Of a stretch of DNA of 64,000 nt, positions 1 through 9,286 are shown piece after piece. The translations under genes and the position numbers were made by a program. How positions within the stretch are numbered: the stretch's first letter is position 1; each line of letters opens with the position of its first letter. Source of the stretch: Acetobacter fabarum (GTDB lineage: Bacteria; Pseudomonadota; Alphaproteobacteria; Acetobacterales; Acetobacteraceae); the NCBI RefSeq assembly GCF_011516925.1, contig NZ_WOTG01000002.1:496001-560000 (forward strand), in the 5' to 3' direction. Below the pieces are notes generated by a model. It was given only the letters and a program-made list of their open reading frames with translations, searched no databases and was not told the DNA's origin.

Positions 1-69
1 CAGGCGGGCCTTGCAAACGCCTTGTGTGCAGGGCCGGTTTGTTGTGGGTGTGGTGCGCTGCGCTGCCTT

Positions 70-1575
70 TTACGCATCGGGTGCGCGCTCAAGGTAACGG
101 CGGCGGATATGGGTCAGGTAGGCCGTGGCGTCCAGCGGTTTGCCGGTGGCATCCTGTATGATCCGGGGCATGCTGGCACTGCGCGCGCGGCCATGAACAT
201 TCTGGCGCAGCCATGCCAGCAGGGGGGCAAAATCCCCTTGACCAATGGCGGGCAGAATGGCCGGGTTGGCTTTGCAGGCCGCGTTGCGCAACTGGGCTGC
301 GGTCATGGCACCAAGGGCATAGCAGGGGAAGTAGCCGAACAGCCCCGCAGGCCAGTGAATATCCTGCAAACAGCCGCGCCGGTCATCTGGCACGCGCAGG
401 CCCAGCAGGGCGTGCAGGCGGTCATTAAAGGCTCCAGGCAGGTCGGCCAGTGCCAGATCGCCCGAGATCAGGGCTTTTTCCAGCTCGTAGCGGACCAGAA
501 TATGGGCGGGGTATGTGACCTCATCCGCATCCACCCGAATAAAGCCGGGTTCAACATGCGTCAGGTGCCGGTGCAGGCTGGCTGCGTCCCATCCGGGGGT
601 GTTGTCCGCCACGCCAAAACTGTTGCGCACCTGCGGAGCCAGCCAGTTTGCAAAGGTGAGGGAACGGCAGAACTGCATTTCCATCAGCAGGGACTGGCTT
701 TCATGCAGGGTCATGCCGCCGGACTGGCCCACAGGCTGGCTGGCCCATTCGGCCGGGAGCCCCATTTCATACAGGGCATGGCCTGTTTCGTGCAGCACAC
801 CCATCATGGCGGGAATAAAATCCGCCTCCACGTAGCGGGTGGTCAGGCGTACGTCGTGGGTCGCACCACCGCAGAACGGGTGCGCGCTTACGTCCAGCCT
901 GCCGCGTGTTATGTCAAACCCCATATGGTGCATCAGGCGGCGGCCCAGAGCTTCCTGCCGTGCAATGGAGAATGGACCTGCGGGGGGCTGAAGGGCTGGC
1001 AGGCTGGCCTGCTGTTCCAGCACGGAGCCGATCAGTTCAGGCAGTTCTGCGGCCAGAGACGTAAAAACAGGGTCAATGTCCGCCTGCCGTGTGCCGGGGT
1101 CAAAACTGTCGAGCAGGGCATCGTAGTCAGTCAGCCCCATGGCCTCGCCCGTGGCTACGGCGGTTGCACGGGTCAGGCGCAGCACTTCTGCCAGATGCGG
1201 CTCAAGGCTTTTAAAGTCACTTTCCTCACGCGCGGTACGCCATGCCATTTCGCACCGTGCCGTAGCCTGTGCGCTGGCTTCCACCAGTTCGCCCGGCAGG
1301 GCGGTGGCCTGAGTGTGCTGCCTGCGCATCTGCTCCAGATTGGCAGCGCGCCACGGATCATCCCCCGCATCGGCCTCGGCCAGCAGGTCCGCCATAACCG
1401 GAGCGGTCAGGATTTCGTGGCGCAGCCCTTCCAGCATGGCCAGATTATCCGCCCGGCGCTCGGCAGCGCCCGATGGCATCATAACTTCCTTGTCCCACCC
1501 CAAAATACCAAGGGCATCATTGAGGGAGGAAAGGCGCGCAAAGTGGCGTTCGAGGGAAAGATAGGCTTTGTTCAT
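70..1575 (-). CDS. M32 family metallocarboxypeptidase (Taq-type)
   Basis: Zinc-dependent carboxypeptidase that removes C-terminal amino acids from peptides, presumably in the cytoplasm since no signal peptide is visible. The 501 residues match the usual M32 length. The HETGH zinc motif lies at residues 262-266, HESQS supplies the third ligand near 292, and the family's HPF motif is near 232. The start at 1575 gives the normal family N-terminus (MNKAYLSLERHF). The gene stands alone and diverges from the TPR gene across 102 bases. That gap holds two small inverted repeats, GATGC/GCATC at 1582-1595 and ATGCCCG/CGGGCAT at 1596-1628, of unknown role. Family assignment is firm; the natural substrate is unknown. 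Confidence 0.93.
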   Translation of the reverse strand: MNKAYLSLERHFARLSSLNDALGILGWDKEVMMPSGAAERRADNLAMLEGLRHEILTAPVMADLLAEADAGDDPWRAANLEQMRRQHTQATALPGELVEASAQATARCEMAWRTAREESDFKSLEPHLAEVLRLTRATAVATGEAMGLTDYDALLDSFDPGTRQADIDPVFTSLAAELPELIGSVLEQQASLPALQPPAGPFSIARQEALGRRLMHHMGFDITRGRLDVSAHPFCGGATHDVRLTTRYVEADFIPAMMGVLHETGHALYEMGLPAEWASQPVGQSGGMTLHESQSLLMEMQFCRSLTFANWLAPQVRNSFGVADNTPGWDAASLHRHLTHVEPGFIRVDADEVTYPAHILVRYELEKALISGDLALADLPGAFNDRLHALLGLRVPDDRRGCLQDIHWPAGLFGYFPCYALGAMTAAQLRNAACKANPAILPAIGQGDFAPLLAWLRQNVHGRARSASMPRIIQDATGKPLDATAYLTHIRRRYLERAPDA

Positions 1576-1677
1576 GCAGGGGATGCTACAGCATCATGCC
1601 CGCAAACAAAATGTGTCTGATCGGGCATATCCACCTTTCAGGCCGGGTTTGGCTGCAAAATTAAAGGGGCAGACCGC

Positions 1678-3606
1678 GTGAACGGGAAAAAAACGGATCA
1701 GGACCCTCCGCTGGCGCCGGCGGATATGGCGCTGGCCTGTCTGGCGCGGGGGGATGCCGAGCAGGCCGAATCCCTTTTGCGCGCGCATTTGCGCCTTAAC
1801 CCAGCGGATGCACAGGGCTGGCACGCCATGGCCTGTATTGCCCGTGCCGGGGGGAATGCAGCGGCCGCAGTAGCCCTTGCGGGCAAGGCGGTGGAGCAGG
1901 CGGGGGAGCCGTTTTTTTATATCACACTGGGCTTGGCCCTGCTGGAACTGGGGCATGTGGAGCAGGCGCGGGCGGCGGCCAATGTGGCCGTGCTTGCAAC
2001 CCCCGCAGACCCCCGCGCGCATGACGCCATGGGCCAGATACTGGAAAAGGCAGGCCGCCTGCCCGAGGCCGAGCAGGCCTTGAAAAAAGCACGCACCCTG
2101 CGCCCGCTGGAACCGGCGCGGCACATGGCGCTGGCGGCCTTTCTGGCCCGGCATGGGCGGGTGGAGGAGGCAATCAGCCTGTCCGCCCGGGCACTAAGGC
2201 TGGCGGGGGAGGATGTTGCCGCCCATAACCTGCATGCCATGCTGCTTGAGCGTGCCGGGCGCATGGGGGAGGCGGAACCGTATTTCCGGCATGTGGCGCA
2301 GGCCATGCCGGATAACCCGCAGGCTCTGGCAAACCACGGGGCAGCCCTGTTTGCCATACGGGATTATGGGGGGGCGGAGCAGGCCCTGCGCCTGTCAGCC
2401 GCACTGGTCCCGGATGTAGCGGAAACCCTGACAAATCTGGGGCTTGTGCTTATGGCGCAGTGCCGGTTGCGCAGTGCCGGGCAAGCGCTGGAAGCCGCCT
2501 ACAGGCAGCGCCCGGATGATGCCCGGCTAGCACTTAATTATGGCACGGTGCTGATGGACCTTGGCCATACACAAACCGCGCGGGACCTGTTTACACAGGC
2601 CATGCAACGGGCCACCACGCTACAGGACCGGGCGCGTGCAACGCTGGACCTTGCCGGCCTTTGTCTGTCTGTCGGGGAGTTTGCGCAGGGGTGGGCTCTG
2701 TTTGAAGCACGCCGGGACCTGCTGGCACCCCCACATTGTGTAGCCAGCATGGCGCAGTGGGATGGGCGCGCCACAACAGGTGCCGTGCTGCTCTATGCCG
2801 AGCAGGGGCTGGGCGATGCCTTGCAGTTCCTGCGGTATGTGGGGCTGGCGGCCCAAAGGGCACGGGTTAGCCTGCTGGTGCCCCAGAGTATGCACGCGCT
2901 TGTGCGTTGCCTGCTCCCCCAATGGGGTGGGCGTGTGCAGCTTTGCCTGCCGGAACAGGCAAGCCAGGCGGAGGCATGTTGCAGCCTGTTAAGCCTGCCC
3001 CAAAGGCTTGGGGTGGCAAGCCCTTTTGCCTGGCAGCCTGACCTTGCATGTTTTGCAGGGCCAGTTACGCCATGTGTGGGGGAGGGGTTGCGGGTGGGGC
3101 TGTGCTGGTCGGGTAACCCCAGCTACCAGTTTGACCGCAGGCGCTCGCTTGCTCCGGCCCTGCTGGGCGGGCTGTCTGCTGTAAAAGGCGTGGGTTTTCA
3201 GGCTTTGCAGCCCTGTTCGCGGCTGGAGGATGTGCCGCTACCACTCAGCCCCCTGCCAGCGGGGGATCTGCTGGCCACGGCCCGGCTTATAACCGGGCTG
3301 GATGTGGTGGTGAGTGTGGACACCATGATTGTTCATCTGGCGGGGTTGCTGGGCAAACCCACCCTGTTGCTGAACCGGTATGCAGGGGACTGGCGCTGGG
3401 CTGCGGCCTCTACCCTTCCTGCAGGGGGCATGGTCTCCCCCGGTGCGCTGGAGCGCAGCGTGTGGTACCCTTCGGTCCGGATTGTCCGGCAGCCTGCCCC
3501 GGAGGGGGATGTTCCCAGTTGGCACCACCCGCTTGCAACGGCCGCACACTGGCTGGAGCAGGCAGTGCTATGCAAAGAGCAGGGCGGTTGCTCCCACGAA
3601 TTGTAG
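1678..3606 (+). CDS. TPR protein with C-terminal glycosyltransferase-like domain
   Basis: A 642-residue protein. Residues about 10-350 are tandem tetratricopeptide repeats with the A/G/Y spacing typical of TPR helices (for example LARGDAEQAESLLRAHL and LGHVEQARAAANVA). The C-terminal third carries GLCWSGNPSYQFDRRRS and, further on, a DVVVSVDTMIVHLAGLLGKP stretch. Both resemble the nucleotide-sugar binding half of GT9/GT41-type transferases that occur fused to TPRs in proteobacteria. A GTG start at 1678 is preceded by AAAGGGG with good spacing. It sits 15 bases before mutS and may be cotranscribed, though no functional link is evident. It could glycosylate a protein or a surface polymer; acceptor and donor are unknown. 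Confidence 0.75.
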   Translation: MNGKKTDQDPPLAPADMALACLARGDAEQAESLLRAHLRLNPADAQGWHAMACIARAGGNAAAAVALAGKAVEQAGEPFFYITLGLALLELGHVEQARAAANVAVLATPADPRAHDAMGQILEKAGRLPEAEQALKKARTLRPLEPARHMALAAFLARHGRVEEAISLSARALRLAGEDVAAHNLHAMLLERAGRMGEAEPYFRHVAQAMPDNPQALANHGAALFAIRDYGGAEQALRLSAALVPDVAETLTNLGLVLMAQCRLRSAGQALEAAYRQRPDDARLALNYGTVLMDLGHTQTARDLFTQAMQRATTLQDRARATLDLAGLCLSVGEFAQGWALFEARRDLLAPPHCVASMAQWDGRATTGAVLLYAEQGLGDALQFLRYVGLAAQRARVSLLVPQSMHALVRCLLPQWGGRVQLCLPEQASQAEACCSLLSLPQRLGVASPFAWQPDLACFAGPVTPCVGEGLRVGLCWSGNPSYQFDRRRSLAPALLGGLSAVKGVGFQALQPCSRLEDVPLPLSPLPAGDLLATARLITGLDVVVSVDTMIVHLAGLLGKPTLLLNRYAGDWRWAAASTLPAGGMVSPGALERSVWYPSVRIVRQPAPEGDVPSWHHPLATAAHWLEQAVLCKEQGGCSHEL

Positions 3607-3621
3607 CTTTATGATGCAGGC

Positions 3622-6288
3622 ATGACACGTATCTCTCCTGATGGCGCTACGCCAGCCATGGCGCAGTGGTTTACGCTCAAGGCGGAAAATCCCGAAGCCC
3701 TTCTGTTCTTCCGCATGGGCGATTTTTACGAACTGTTTTTTGATGACGCCACGGCCGCCGCCGCCGCGCTGGATATTGCCCTGACCGCCCGTGGCAACCA
3801 TGGGGGCGAGCCCATAGCCATGTGTGGCGTGCCCGTGGCTGCGGCCCCGGCCTATCTGTCTCGTTTAATCCGCCGGGGGTTCCGGGTTGCGGTGGCTGAA
3901 CAGACGGAGGTGCCGCGCAAGGGGCGCCCCGCCAGCAAGGGGCCGCTGGCACGTGGCATTGTGCGGGTGGTAACGCCCGGAACGCTCACGGAGGATGAAC
4001 TGCTGGAGCCCGGCCGCTCCAACCTGCTGCTCGCACTGGTCTGCCCCGCTGGGGCAGATAAAGGCAAACGCCGCAAGGATGCCCCGGCCGAAGGTGCAGG
4101 CCCGCTTGGCGCTGCGTGGATTGACGTATCCACCGGCCTGTTTGAGACAGCAAGCCTGCCCGCCACGGCCTTGCCCGCCCTGCTGGGGCGTTTGGACCCG
4201 GCGGAAATTCTGGCCAGTGCCGCCGTGGAACTGGGCGATTATGAAGCCCGGCGTGCGCCCGAGGCCACATTGCCCGCCCCCGGCAGTGCCCGCCAGCGCC
4301 TTGCTGCGGCCTTTGATGTGGCGAGCATTGAAGCCTTTGGCACTTTTTCGGACGAGGAGAGCGTGGCGGCTGCCATGGCGGTGGACTATGTGCGCCGCTC
4401 GCAGGCCGGCAAACTGCCACGGCTGGCTCACCCCATTGCACAAAGCCAGAATGGCGTGCTGGGTATAGACCCGGCCACCCGCGCCAGCTTGGATATTTTG
4501 CGCGCGCGCGATGGCGGGGTAGAACATACCCTGTTTACAGCCATTAACCGCACGGTCAGCGCTGCCGGGGCGCGCATGCTGGCGGAATGGCTGGCCTCCC
4601 CGCTGACGGAGGTAACAGCTATTGCCGCCCGGCAGGAGGGCTGGTGGTGGCTCAAGGACCACGCCGCCCGTTGTGCAGCACTGCGCGATGCGCTGAAAAA
4701 AGCGCCCGATATTGCCCGTGCGCTGGGCAGGCTCTCGCTCGGGCGGGGGCTCCCGCGTGATATGGCCGGCATACGCGATGGGCTGCATGCCGCGCGTGAG
4801 GCTGCCCGTATTCTGGCAGGGCCAGACGGAGGGGATGCCGCCCAGCTCCCCACGGTTCTGGCCCATGCCATGGGCTGGCTGGGTGCGGCCCGTGCGCTGG
4901 AGGCCGAGTTGCACACGGCACTGGCGGAGGAACTGCCCGCCCGGCTTGATGATGGTGGCGTGATTGCCGCAGGCTATGATGGGGAACTGGATGAACACCG
5001 CGCCCTGCGCGATAACTCGCGCCGCCTGATTGCCGCCTTGCAGGCGGAGTACGCAACCCGGTTTGGGGTTTCCAACCTTAAGATCCGCCATCACGCCCAG
5101 CTTGGCTACGTTATGGAAGTGCCTGTGGGGGCCAGTGCGCGGCTCAAGGATAATCCCGACCTTATTCTGCGGCAGGGCACGGCCAGTACGGCCCGCTTTG
5201 CCACGGAGGAGCTGGCCAGCCTGAACGTGCGCATTACCGAAGCGGCAGAAAAAGCCGCCCAGCGCGAAAAGCAGGTGTTTGCGGAGCTAACGGCCAAGGT
5301 GCTGGCCGAGCGGGAGCTGCCCGAACTGGCTCAGGCACTGGCGGTGCTGGATGTGTTGCAGTCCTGTGCGGCACTGGCCACGGGTGGAACATGGTGCAGG
5401 CCCGACGTGCGTGAGGATACGGCGTTTGACCTGCAAGGCTGCCGCCACCCTGTGGTGGAGGCGGCCCTGCCACGGGGGGCGCGTTTTACCCCCAATGGCT
5501 GCGTACTGGCCCCAGAGCGGCGCGTCATGCTGCTGACCGGGCCGAACATGGCCGGTAAGTCCACCTTTTTGCGGCAGACGGCGCTGGCGGTCATTCTGGC
5601 ACAAGGGGGCTTTCCCGTGGCGGCGGATTCCGCACGCATCGGGGTGGTGGACCAGCTGTTCTCGCGCGTTGGCGCATCGGATGATCTGGCGCGCGGGCGC
5701 TCCACTTTTATGGTGGAAATGACCGAAACAGCCGCCATTCTCAATCAGGCGGGGCCGCGCTCGCTTGTGGTGGTGGATGAGATCGGGCGGGGGACCGCAA
5801 CGCTGGACGGGCTGGCCATTGCATGGTCGGTGCTGGAGGCCCTGCATTCAACGGTGCGCTGTCGTGCAATTTTTGCAACCCACTTCCACGAACTCTCGCG
5901 GCTGGTCGATACGTTGCCTCGTTTGTGCCTGCATACAATGGCAGTGCGGGAGTGGCGCGGGCAGATCGTTTTTTTGCACGAAGTGCTTGCAGGATCAGCA
6001 AAAAAAAGCTGGGGTGTGCATGTGGCGCGGCTGGCTGGCGTGCCCGTGAGCGTGGTGGAGCGAGCCGGCCGCCTGCTGCGTGAACTTGAGCGTGCTGAAA
6101 ATACCATACCCGAACCATTACCGCTTTTTGACACACAGAAGACATTACCCCCACCATGCGAAAATACGTTAAAGAAACGATTGATGGAGATTGACCCGGA
6201 CAGTCTGACCCCAAGGGCCGCGCTGGATATGCTGTACGACCTGCGCAGGCTGGCCGGGCAGGATACAGACACATCTGCTGCCGGCTGA
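3622..6288 (+). CDS. mutS: DNA mismatch repair protein MutS
   Basis: Recognises mismatches and small loops and, with ATP, recruits MutL to start strand-directed repair. The full-length 888-residue protein has the mismatch-wedge motif FFRMGDFYELFFDDA near residue 28, the connector, lever and clamp domains, and the ABC-type ATPase with Walker A GPNMAGKST at about 640-648. Walker B VVVDEIGRGT and the signature region DDLARGRSTF follow. The C-terminal tail after residue about 820 is short and ends with a helix-forming ALDMLYDLRRLA segment like the family's dimerisation tail. It follows the TPR gene closely and precedes glnD by 46 bases. Confidence 0.98.
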   Translation: MTRISPDGATPAMAQWFTLKAENPEALLFFRMGDFYELFFDDATAAAAALDIALTARGNHGGEPIAMCGVPVAAAPAYLSRLIRRGFRVAVAEQTEVPRKGRPASKGPLARGIVRVVTPGTLTEDELLEPGRSNLLLALVCPAGADKGKRRKDAPAEGAGPLGAAWIDVSTGLFETASLPATALPALLGRLDPAEILASAAVELGDYEARRAPEATLPAPGSARQRLAAAFDVASIEAFGTFSDEESVAAAMAVDYVRRSQAGKLPRLAHPIAQSQNGVLGIDPATRASLDILRARDGGVEHTLFTAINRTVSAAGARMLAEWLASPLTEVTAIAARQEGWWWLKDHAARCAALRDALKKAPDIARALGRLSLGRGLPRDMAGIRDGLHAAREAARILAGPDGGDAAQLPTVLAHAMGWLGAARALEAELHTALAEELPARLDDGGVIAAGYDGELDEHRALRDNSRRLIAALQAEYATRFGVSNLKIRHHAQLGYVMEVPVGASARLKDNPDLILRQGTASTARFATEELASLNVRITEAAEKAAQREKQVFAELTAKVLAERELPELAQALAVLDVLQSCAALATGGTWCRPDVREDTAFDLQGCRHPVVEAALPRGARFTPNGCVLAPERRVMLLTGPNMAGKSTFLRQTALAVILAQGGFPVAADSARIGVVDQLFSRVGASDDLARGRSTFMVEMTETAAILNQAGPRSLVVVDEIGRGTATLDGLAIAWSVLEALHSTVRCRAIFATHFHELSRLVDTLPRLCLHTMAVREWRGQIVFLHEVLAGSAKKSWGVHVARLAGVPVSVVERAGRLLRELERAENTIPEPLPLFDTQKTLPPPCENTLKKRLMEIDPDSLTPRAALDMLYDLRRLAGQDTDTSAAG

Positions 6289-6334
6289 TCCCCTCCAACC
6301 CCCGACCGTTCCCAGGAGCTGAACCCGTAACCCT

Positions 6335-9286
6335 ATGCCCACCTCTTCCGCACAGGCTGCCGCCGGGCAGCAAACCGACATGTCCGTTCTGGCGACCCTG
6401 ACGCCAGAAGCCCTTGCCGCATGCCTGACGCGGGAGTTGAGGGACGCCACACCAGATGATGCCGCCATCCCCCCAAGGGATGAGGCCGTGGCTATTTTCC
6501 GGCGGCATCTGGGGCGTTATCAGGCGGATGTTCGCAAACGGTTTGAGCAGTATGAACTCAAGGGGGCGGCAGCCGCCAAAACCCTTGCGACCTTTGCCGA
6601 CGTTATGCTGCGCGCCATTGTGGACTTGGCCGTGCGGGCGACCACAGTGGACGAACCACCTGCCATGGGGGGGCGGTCGGGGTTTGCCGTGGCAGCAACA
6701 GGCGGGTACGGGCGCGGGCTGCTGGCACCGTTCAGTGATATTGACCTGCTGTTCCTGATCGCGCAGGGCGCGGGTGAGCGTGCTCACCCCGTAGTGGAAT
6801 ATGTGCTGTATTTTCTGTGGGATCTGGGGGTCAAGGTTGGCCACGCCACCCGCACGATAGATGAATGTATTGCCGAGGCATCCAAGGATACCACGGTCCG
6901 TACCGCCCTGCTGGACGCACGCCTGCTGGATGGGGATACAGCCCTGTTTGCCATGTTCGAGGCCCGCTACATCCTCTCCTGCGTGGAGGCGGGGGCTGCG
7001 GGCTTTATTCATGACAAACGGCGCGAGCGGCTGGAACGGCACCGCAAGTTTGGGGATAGCCCCTATCTGGTCGAACCCAACATAAAGGAAGGCCGGGGCG
7101 GGCTGCGGGACCTGCAGACCCTGTACTGGATGTGCCGCAACACCTTTGGCACCCGCCATGTGCGTGACCTGCTGGCCCCGGAATTTATATGGATGGGCCT
7201 GCTGACCGAGCAGGAAGCCGCCCGTGCCCGCCGGTCGTGGGATTTCCTGTGGACCGTGCGCCTGCACCTGCATTACGTGGCCGGGCGGGCGGAAGAACGC
7301 CTGACCTTTGACATGCAGCCCGTTATTGGCGCGCGTATGGGCTACACCCGCCACGGCCGCCAGAACGGGGTGGAGCGGTTTATGCGCCACTACTTCCTGA
7401 CCGCACGGGAAGTCATGCGTCTGACCCATGTACTCGAACCCGCCGTACTGCGGCAGGCGCAGGGCCCGGTGGCCAATGCCGCCAAACCGGACGAAGCCAT
7501 GCGTGAGGCAGGCTTTACCCTGCTGGATGGGCAGATCCTGCCCGATCGGGGCGTGTCCTTTGATCAGGACCCCATTAAAATGATGCAGATTCTGGACTGG
7601 GCGCGCCTGCGCCGCCGTCCACTGCACCCGCTGGCGCGGCACCAGCTTATCCGGTGGGAGCGCCGGGCCATTACCCTGCGGGACAACCCCGAGGCCGCGC
7701 GCATCTTCCTCGACCTGTTGTGTGGAGACACGGCAGAGGAGGAGCAGCGCCCGCGCAGGCGTGGGGCGGCCCTGCCGCCACCAGCTCCTACGGAGGAGAA
7801 CTCACCGGTTTATTCCGCCGCGTATGGCAGCCATCCGCCATCGGGCCATTCCTACTGGCTCCATATCCTGAACGAGACCGGGATTTTTGGCCGCCTTATT
7901 CCCGACTGGGCCCGTATTGTCGGGCAGATGCAGTTTGACACCTACCATGTGTTCACGGTGGATGAGCATACGGTAGAAGCTATTCGTATTCTGGACGAAG
8001 TGGCCGCCGGGCGCATGGCGGACGAAATTCCCATTGCATATGAGCTGATCAAGGGCCTGCATTCGCGCCGCGCGCTGTATATGGCCGTGCTCCTGCATGA
8101 CGTGGCCAAGGGGCGTGGCGGGGATCATTCGGAAATCGGGGCTGAAATTGCCGCCGAACTCTGCCCCCGTCTTGGCATGTCGGGGGAGGAGACGGAAACA
8201 GTCTCATGGCTGGTTCTGCACCACCTCCTGCTCAGCCATACCGCCTTCCAGCGTGATATTGACGACCCCAAAACCATTCTGGACGTTGCAGATATTGTGC
8301 AGTCCCCCGAGCGGTTGCGTCTGCTGCTGTTGCTGACCATTGTGGACATGCGTGCGGTAAGCTCGCGCGTGTGGAACGCGTGGAAGGCAACCTTGCTGCG
8401 GGAGCTGTACCTGCGTGTGGCGGAAGTTCTGGCTGGTGGCCTTTCCACCACCGAGCGCGACGTGCGCGTGCGCCACGCCAAGGATGTAACAGCCGAAATT
8501 CTGGGTGAAGAAGGTGTGCCCCAGCGTGACATCGAGCACTTTCTGGGGCTGGGTTATGCAGGGTACTGGCTGTCGTTTGATTACGAGACCCACAGCCGCC
8601 ATGCCCGCCTGATCCGTGATGCCGATGCGCGTAGTGCCCCCCTTACGGTGGAGGTTCTGCCCCTGCCAGCGCGGGGTGTGACCGAGGTTACCGTCTATAC
8701 GGTGGACGTACCGGGCCTGTTTTCCAAGATTGCAGGGGCGCTGGCGTTGGCCGGGGCCTCCATTGTGGATGCGCGCATCCATACCATGACCCACGGCATG
8801 GCGCTCGATACGTTCTGGATTCAGGACACATCAGGCCAGGCGTATGAAGAAACACACCGTCTGGCGCGCCTGACATCCCTGATCGAGCAGGGGTTGAGCG
8901 GGCAGCTTGATATTGGGGCCGAAATTGCACGGGCAGGCTTTGGCCATATGCCGCTGCGCATGCGGGCCATCCATGTGCCCCCACGGGTGGTGGTGGATAA
9001 TGGCGTGTCCAACACTTACACGGTTATCGAGGTTAACGGTCGCGACCGCCCCGGCCTGCTGCATGACGTTACCGCAGCCATGAGCCGGGAGAACCTCCAG
9101 ATCGCCTCTGCCCATATTACCACCTACGGCGTGCGGGCGGTGGACGTGTTTTACGTCAAGGACCTGTTCGGCCTGAAGATTACGGACAAGAAGCGGCTGG
9201 AGGAAATCCGTGAACGTCTGCTGGCAGGGTTGAAGGAGGCGGAGGCCGAGGCATCCGCCTGTGCTAACGCCCGCTACTCAGCCTGA
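6335..9286 (+). CDS. glnD: Bifunctional [protein-PII] uridylyltransferase/uridylyl-removing enzyme
   Basis: Nitrogen sensor that uridylylates PII (GlnB/GlnK) under glutamine limitation and removes UMP when glutamine is plentiful. The 983 residues show the family order: a nucleotidyltransferase domain with GGYGRG...FSDIDLLFL near residues 123-142, a helical linker, an HD hydrolase domain with LLHDVAKGRGGDHSEIG near 585-600, and two ACT domains near 785-860 and 895-970 for glutamine sensing. AGGAG lies somewhat far upstream of the ATG at 6335, so a start at the internal ATG 6380 is possible. It overlaps the convergent Nudix gene by 9 bases, the two stop codons lying in each other's terminal codons. 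Confidence 0.97.
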   Translation: MPTSSAQAAAGQQTDMSVLATLTPEALAACLTRELRDATPDDAAIPPRDEAVAIFRRHLGRYQADVRKRFEQYELKGAAAAKTLATFADVMLRAIVDLAVRATTVDEPPAMGGRSGFAVAATGGYGRGLLAPFSDIDLLFLIAQGAGERAHPVVEYVLYFLWDLGVKVGHATRTIDECIAEASKDTTVRTALLDARLLDGDTALFAMFEARYILSCVEAGAAGFIHDKRRERLERHRKFGDSPYLVEPNIKEGRGGLRDLQTLYWMCRNTFGTRHVRDLLAPEFIWMGLLTEQEAARARRSWDFLWTVRLHLHYVAGRAEERLTFDMQPVIGARMGYTRHGRQNGVERFMRHYFLTAREVMRLTHVLEPAVLRQAQGPVANAAKPDEAMREAGFTLLDGQILPDRGVSFDQDPIKMMQILDWARLRRRPLHPLARHQLIRWERRAITLRDNPEAARIFLDLLCGDTAEEEQRPRRRGAALPPPAPTEENSPVYSAAYGSHPPSGHSYWLHILNETGIFGRLIPDWARIVGQMQFDTYHVFTVDEHTVEAIRILDEVAAGRMADEIPIAYELIKGLHSRRALYMAVLLHDVAKGRGGDHSEIGAEIAAELCPRLGMSGEETETVSWLVLHHLLLSHTAFQRDIDDPKTILDVADIVQSPERLRLLLLLTIVDMRAVSSRVWNAWKATLLRELYLRVAEVLAGGLSTTERDVRVRHAKDVTAEILGEEGVPQRDIEHFLGLGYAGYWLSFDYETHSRHARLIRDADARSAPLTVEVLPLPARGVTEVTVYTVDVPGLFSKIAGALALAGASIVDARIHTMTHGMALDTFWIQDTSGQAYEETHRLARLTSLIEQGLSGQLDIGAEIARAGFGHMPLRMRAIHVPPRVVVDNGVSNTYTVIEVNGRDRPGLLHDVTAAMSRENLQIASAHITTYGVRAVDVFYVKDLFGLKITDKKRLEEIRERLLAGLKEAEAEASACANARYSA

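Noticed and set aside
22-1620. 532-codon open frame on the plus strand opposite the M32 peptidase
   Set aside because: It is a shadow of the minus-strand gene: high GC keeps it open, the translation has no family features and the minus frame has a complete zinc-peptidase motif set.
5741-7642. 633-codon minus-strand frame spanning the mutS-glnD junction
   Set aside because: It covers the ends of two certain plus-strand genes, and its translation is low-complexity Gly/Arg/Gln/His without domains.
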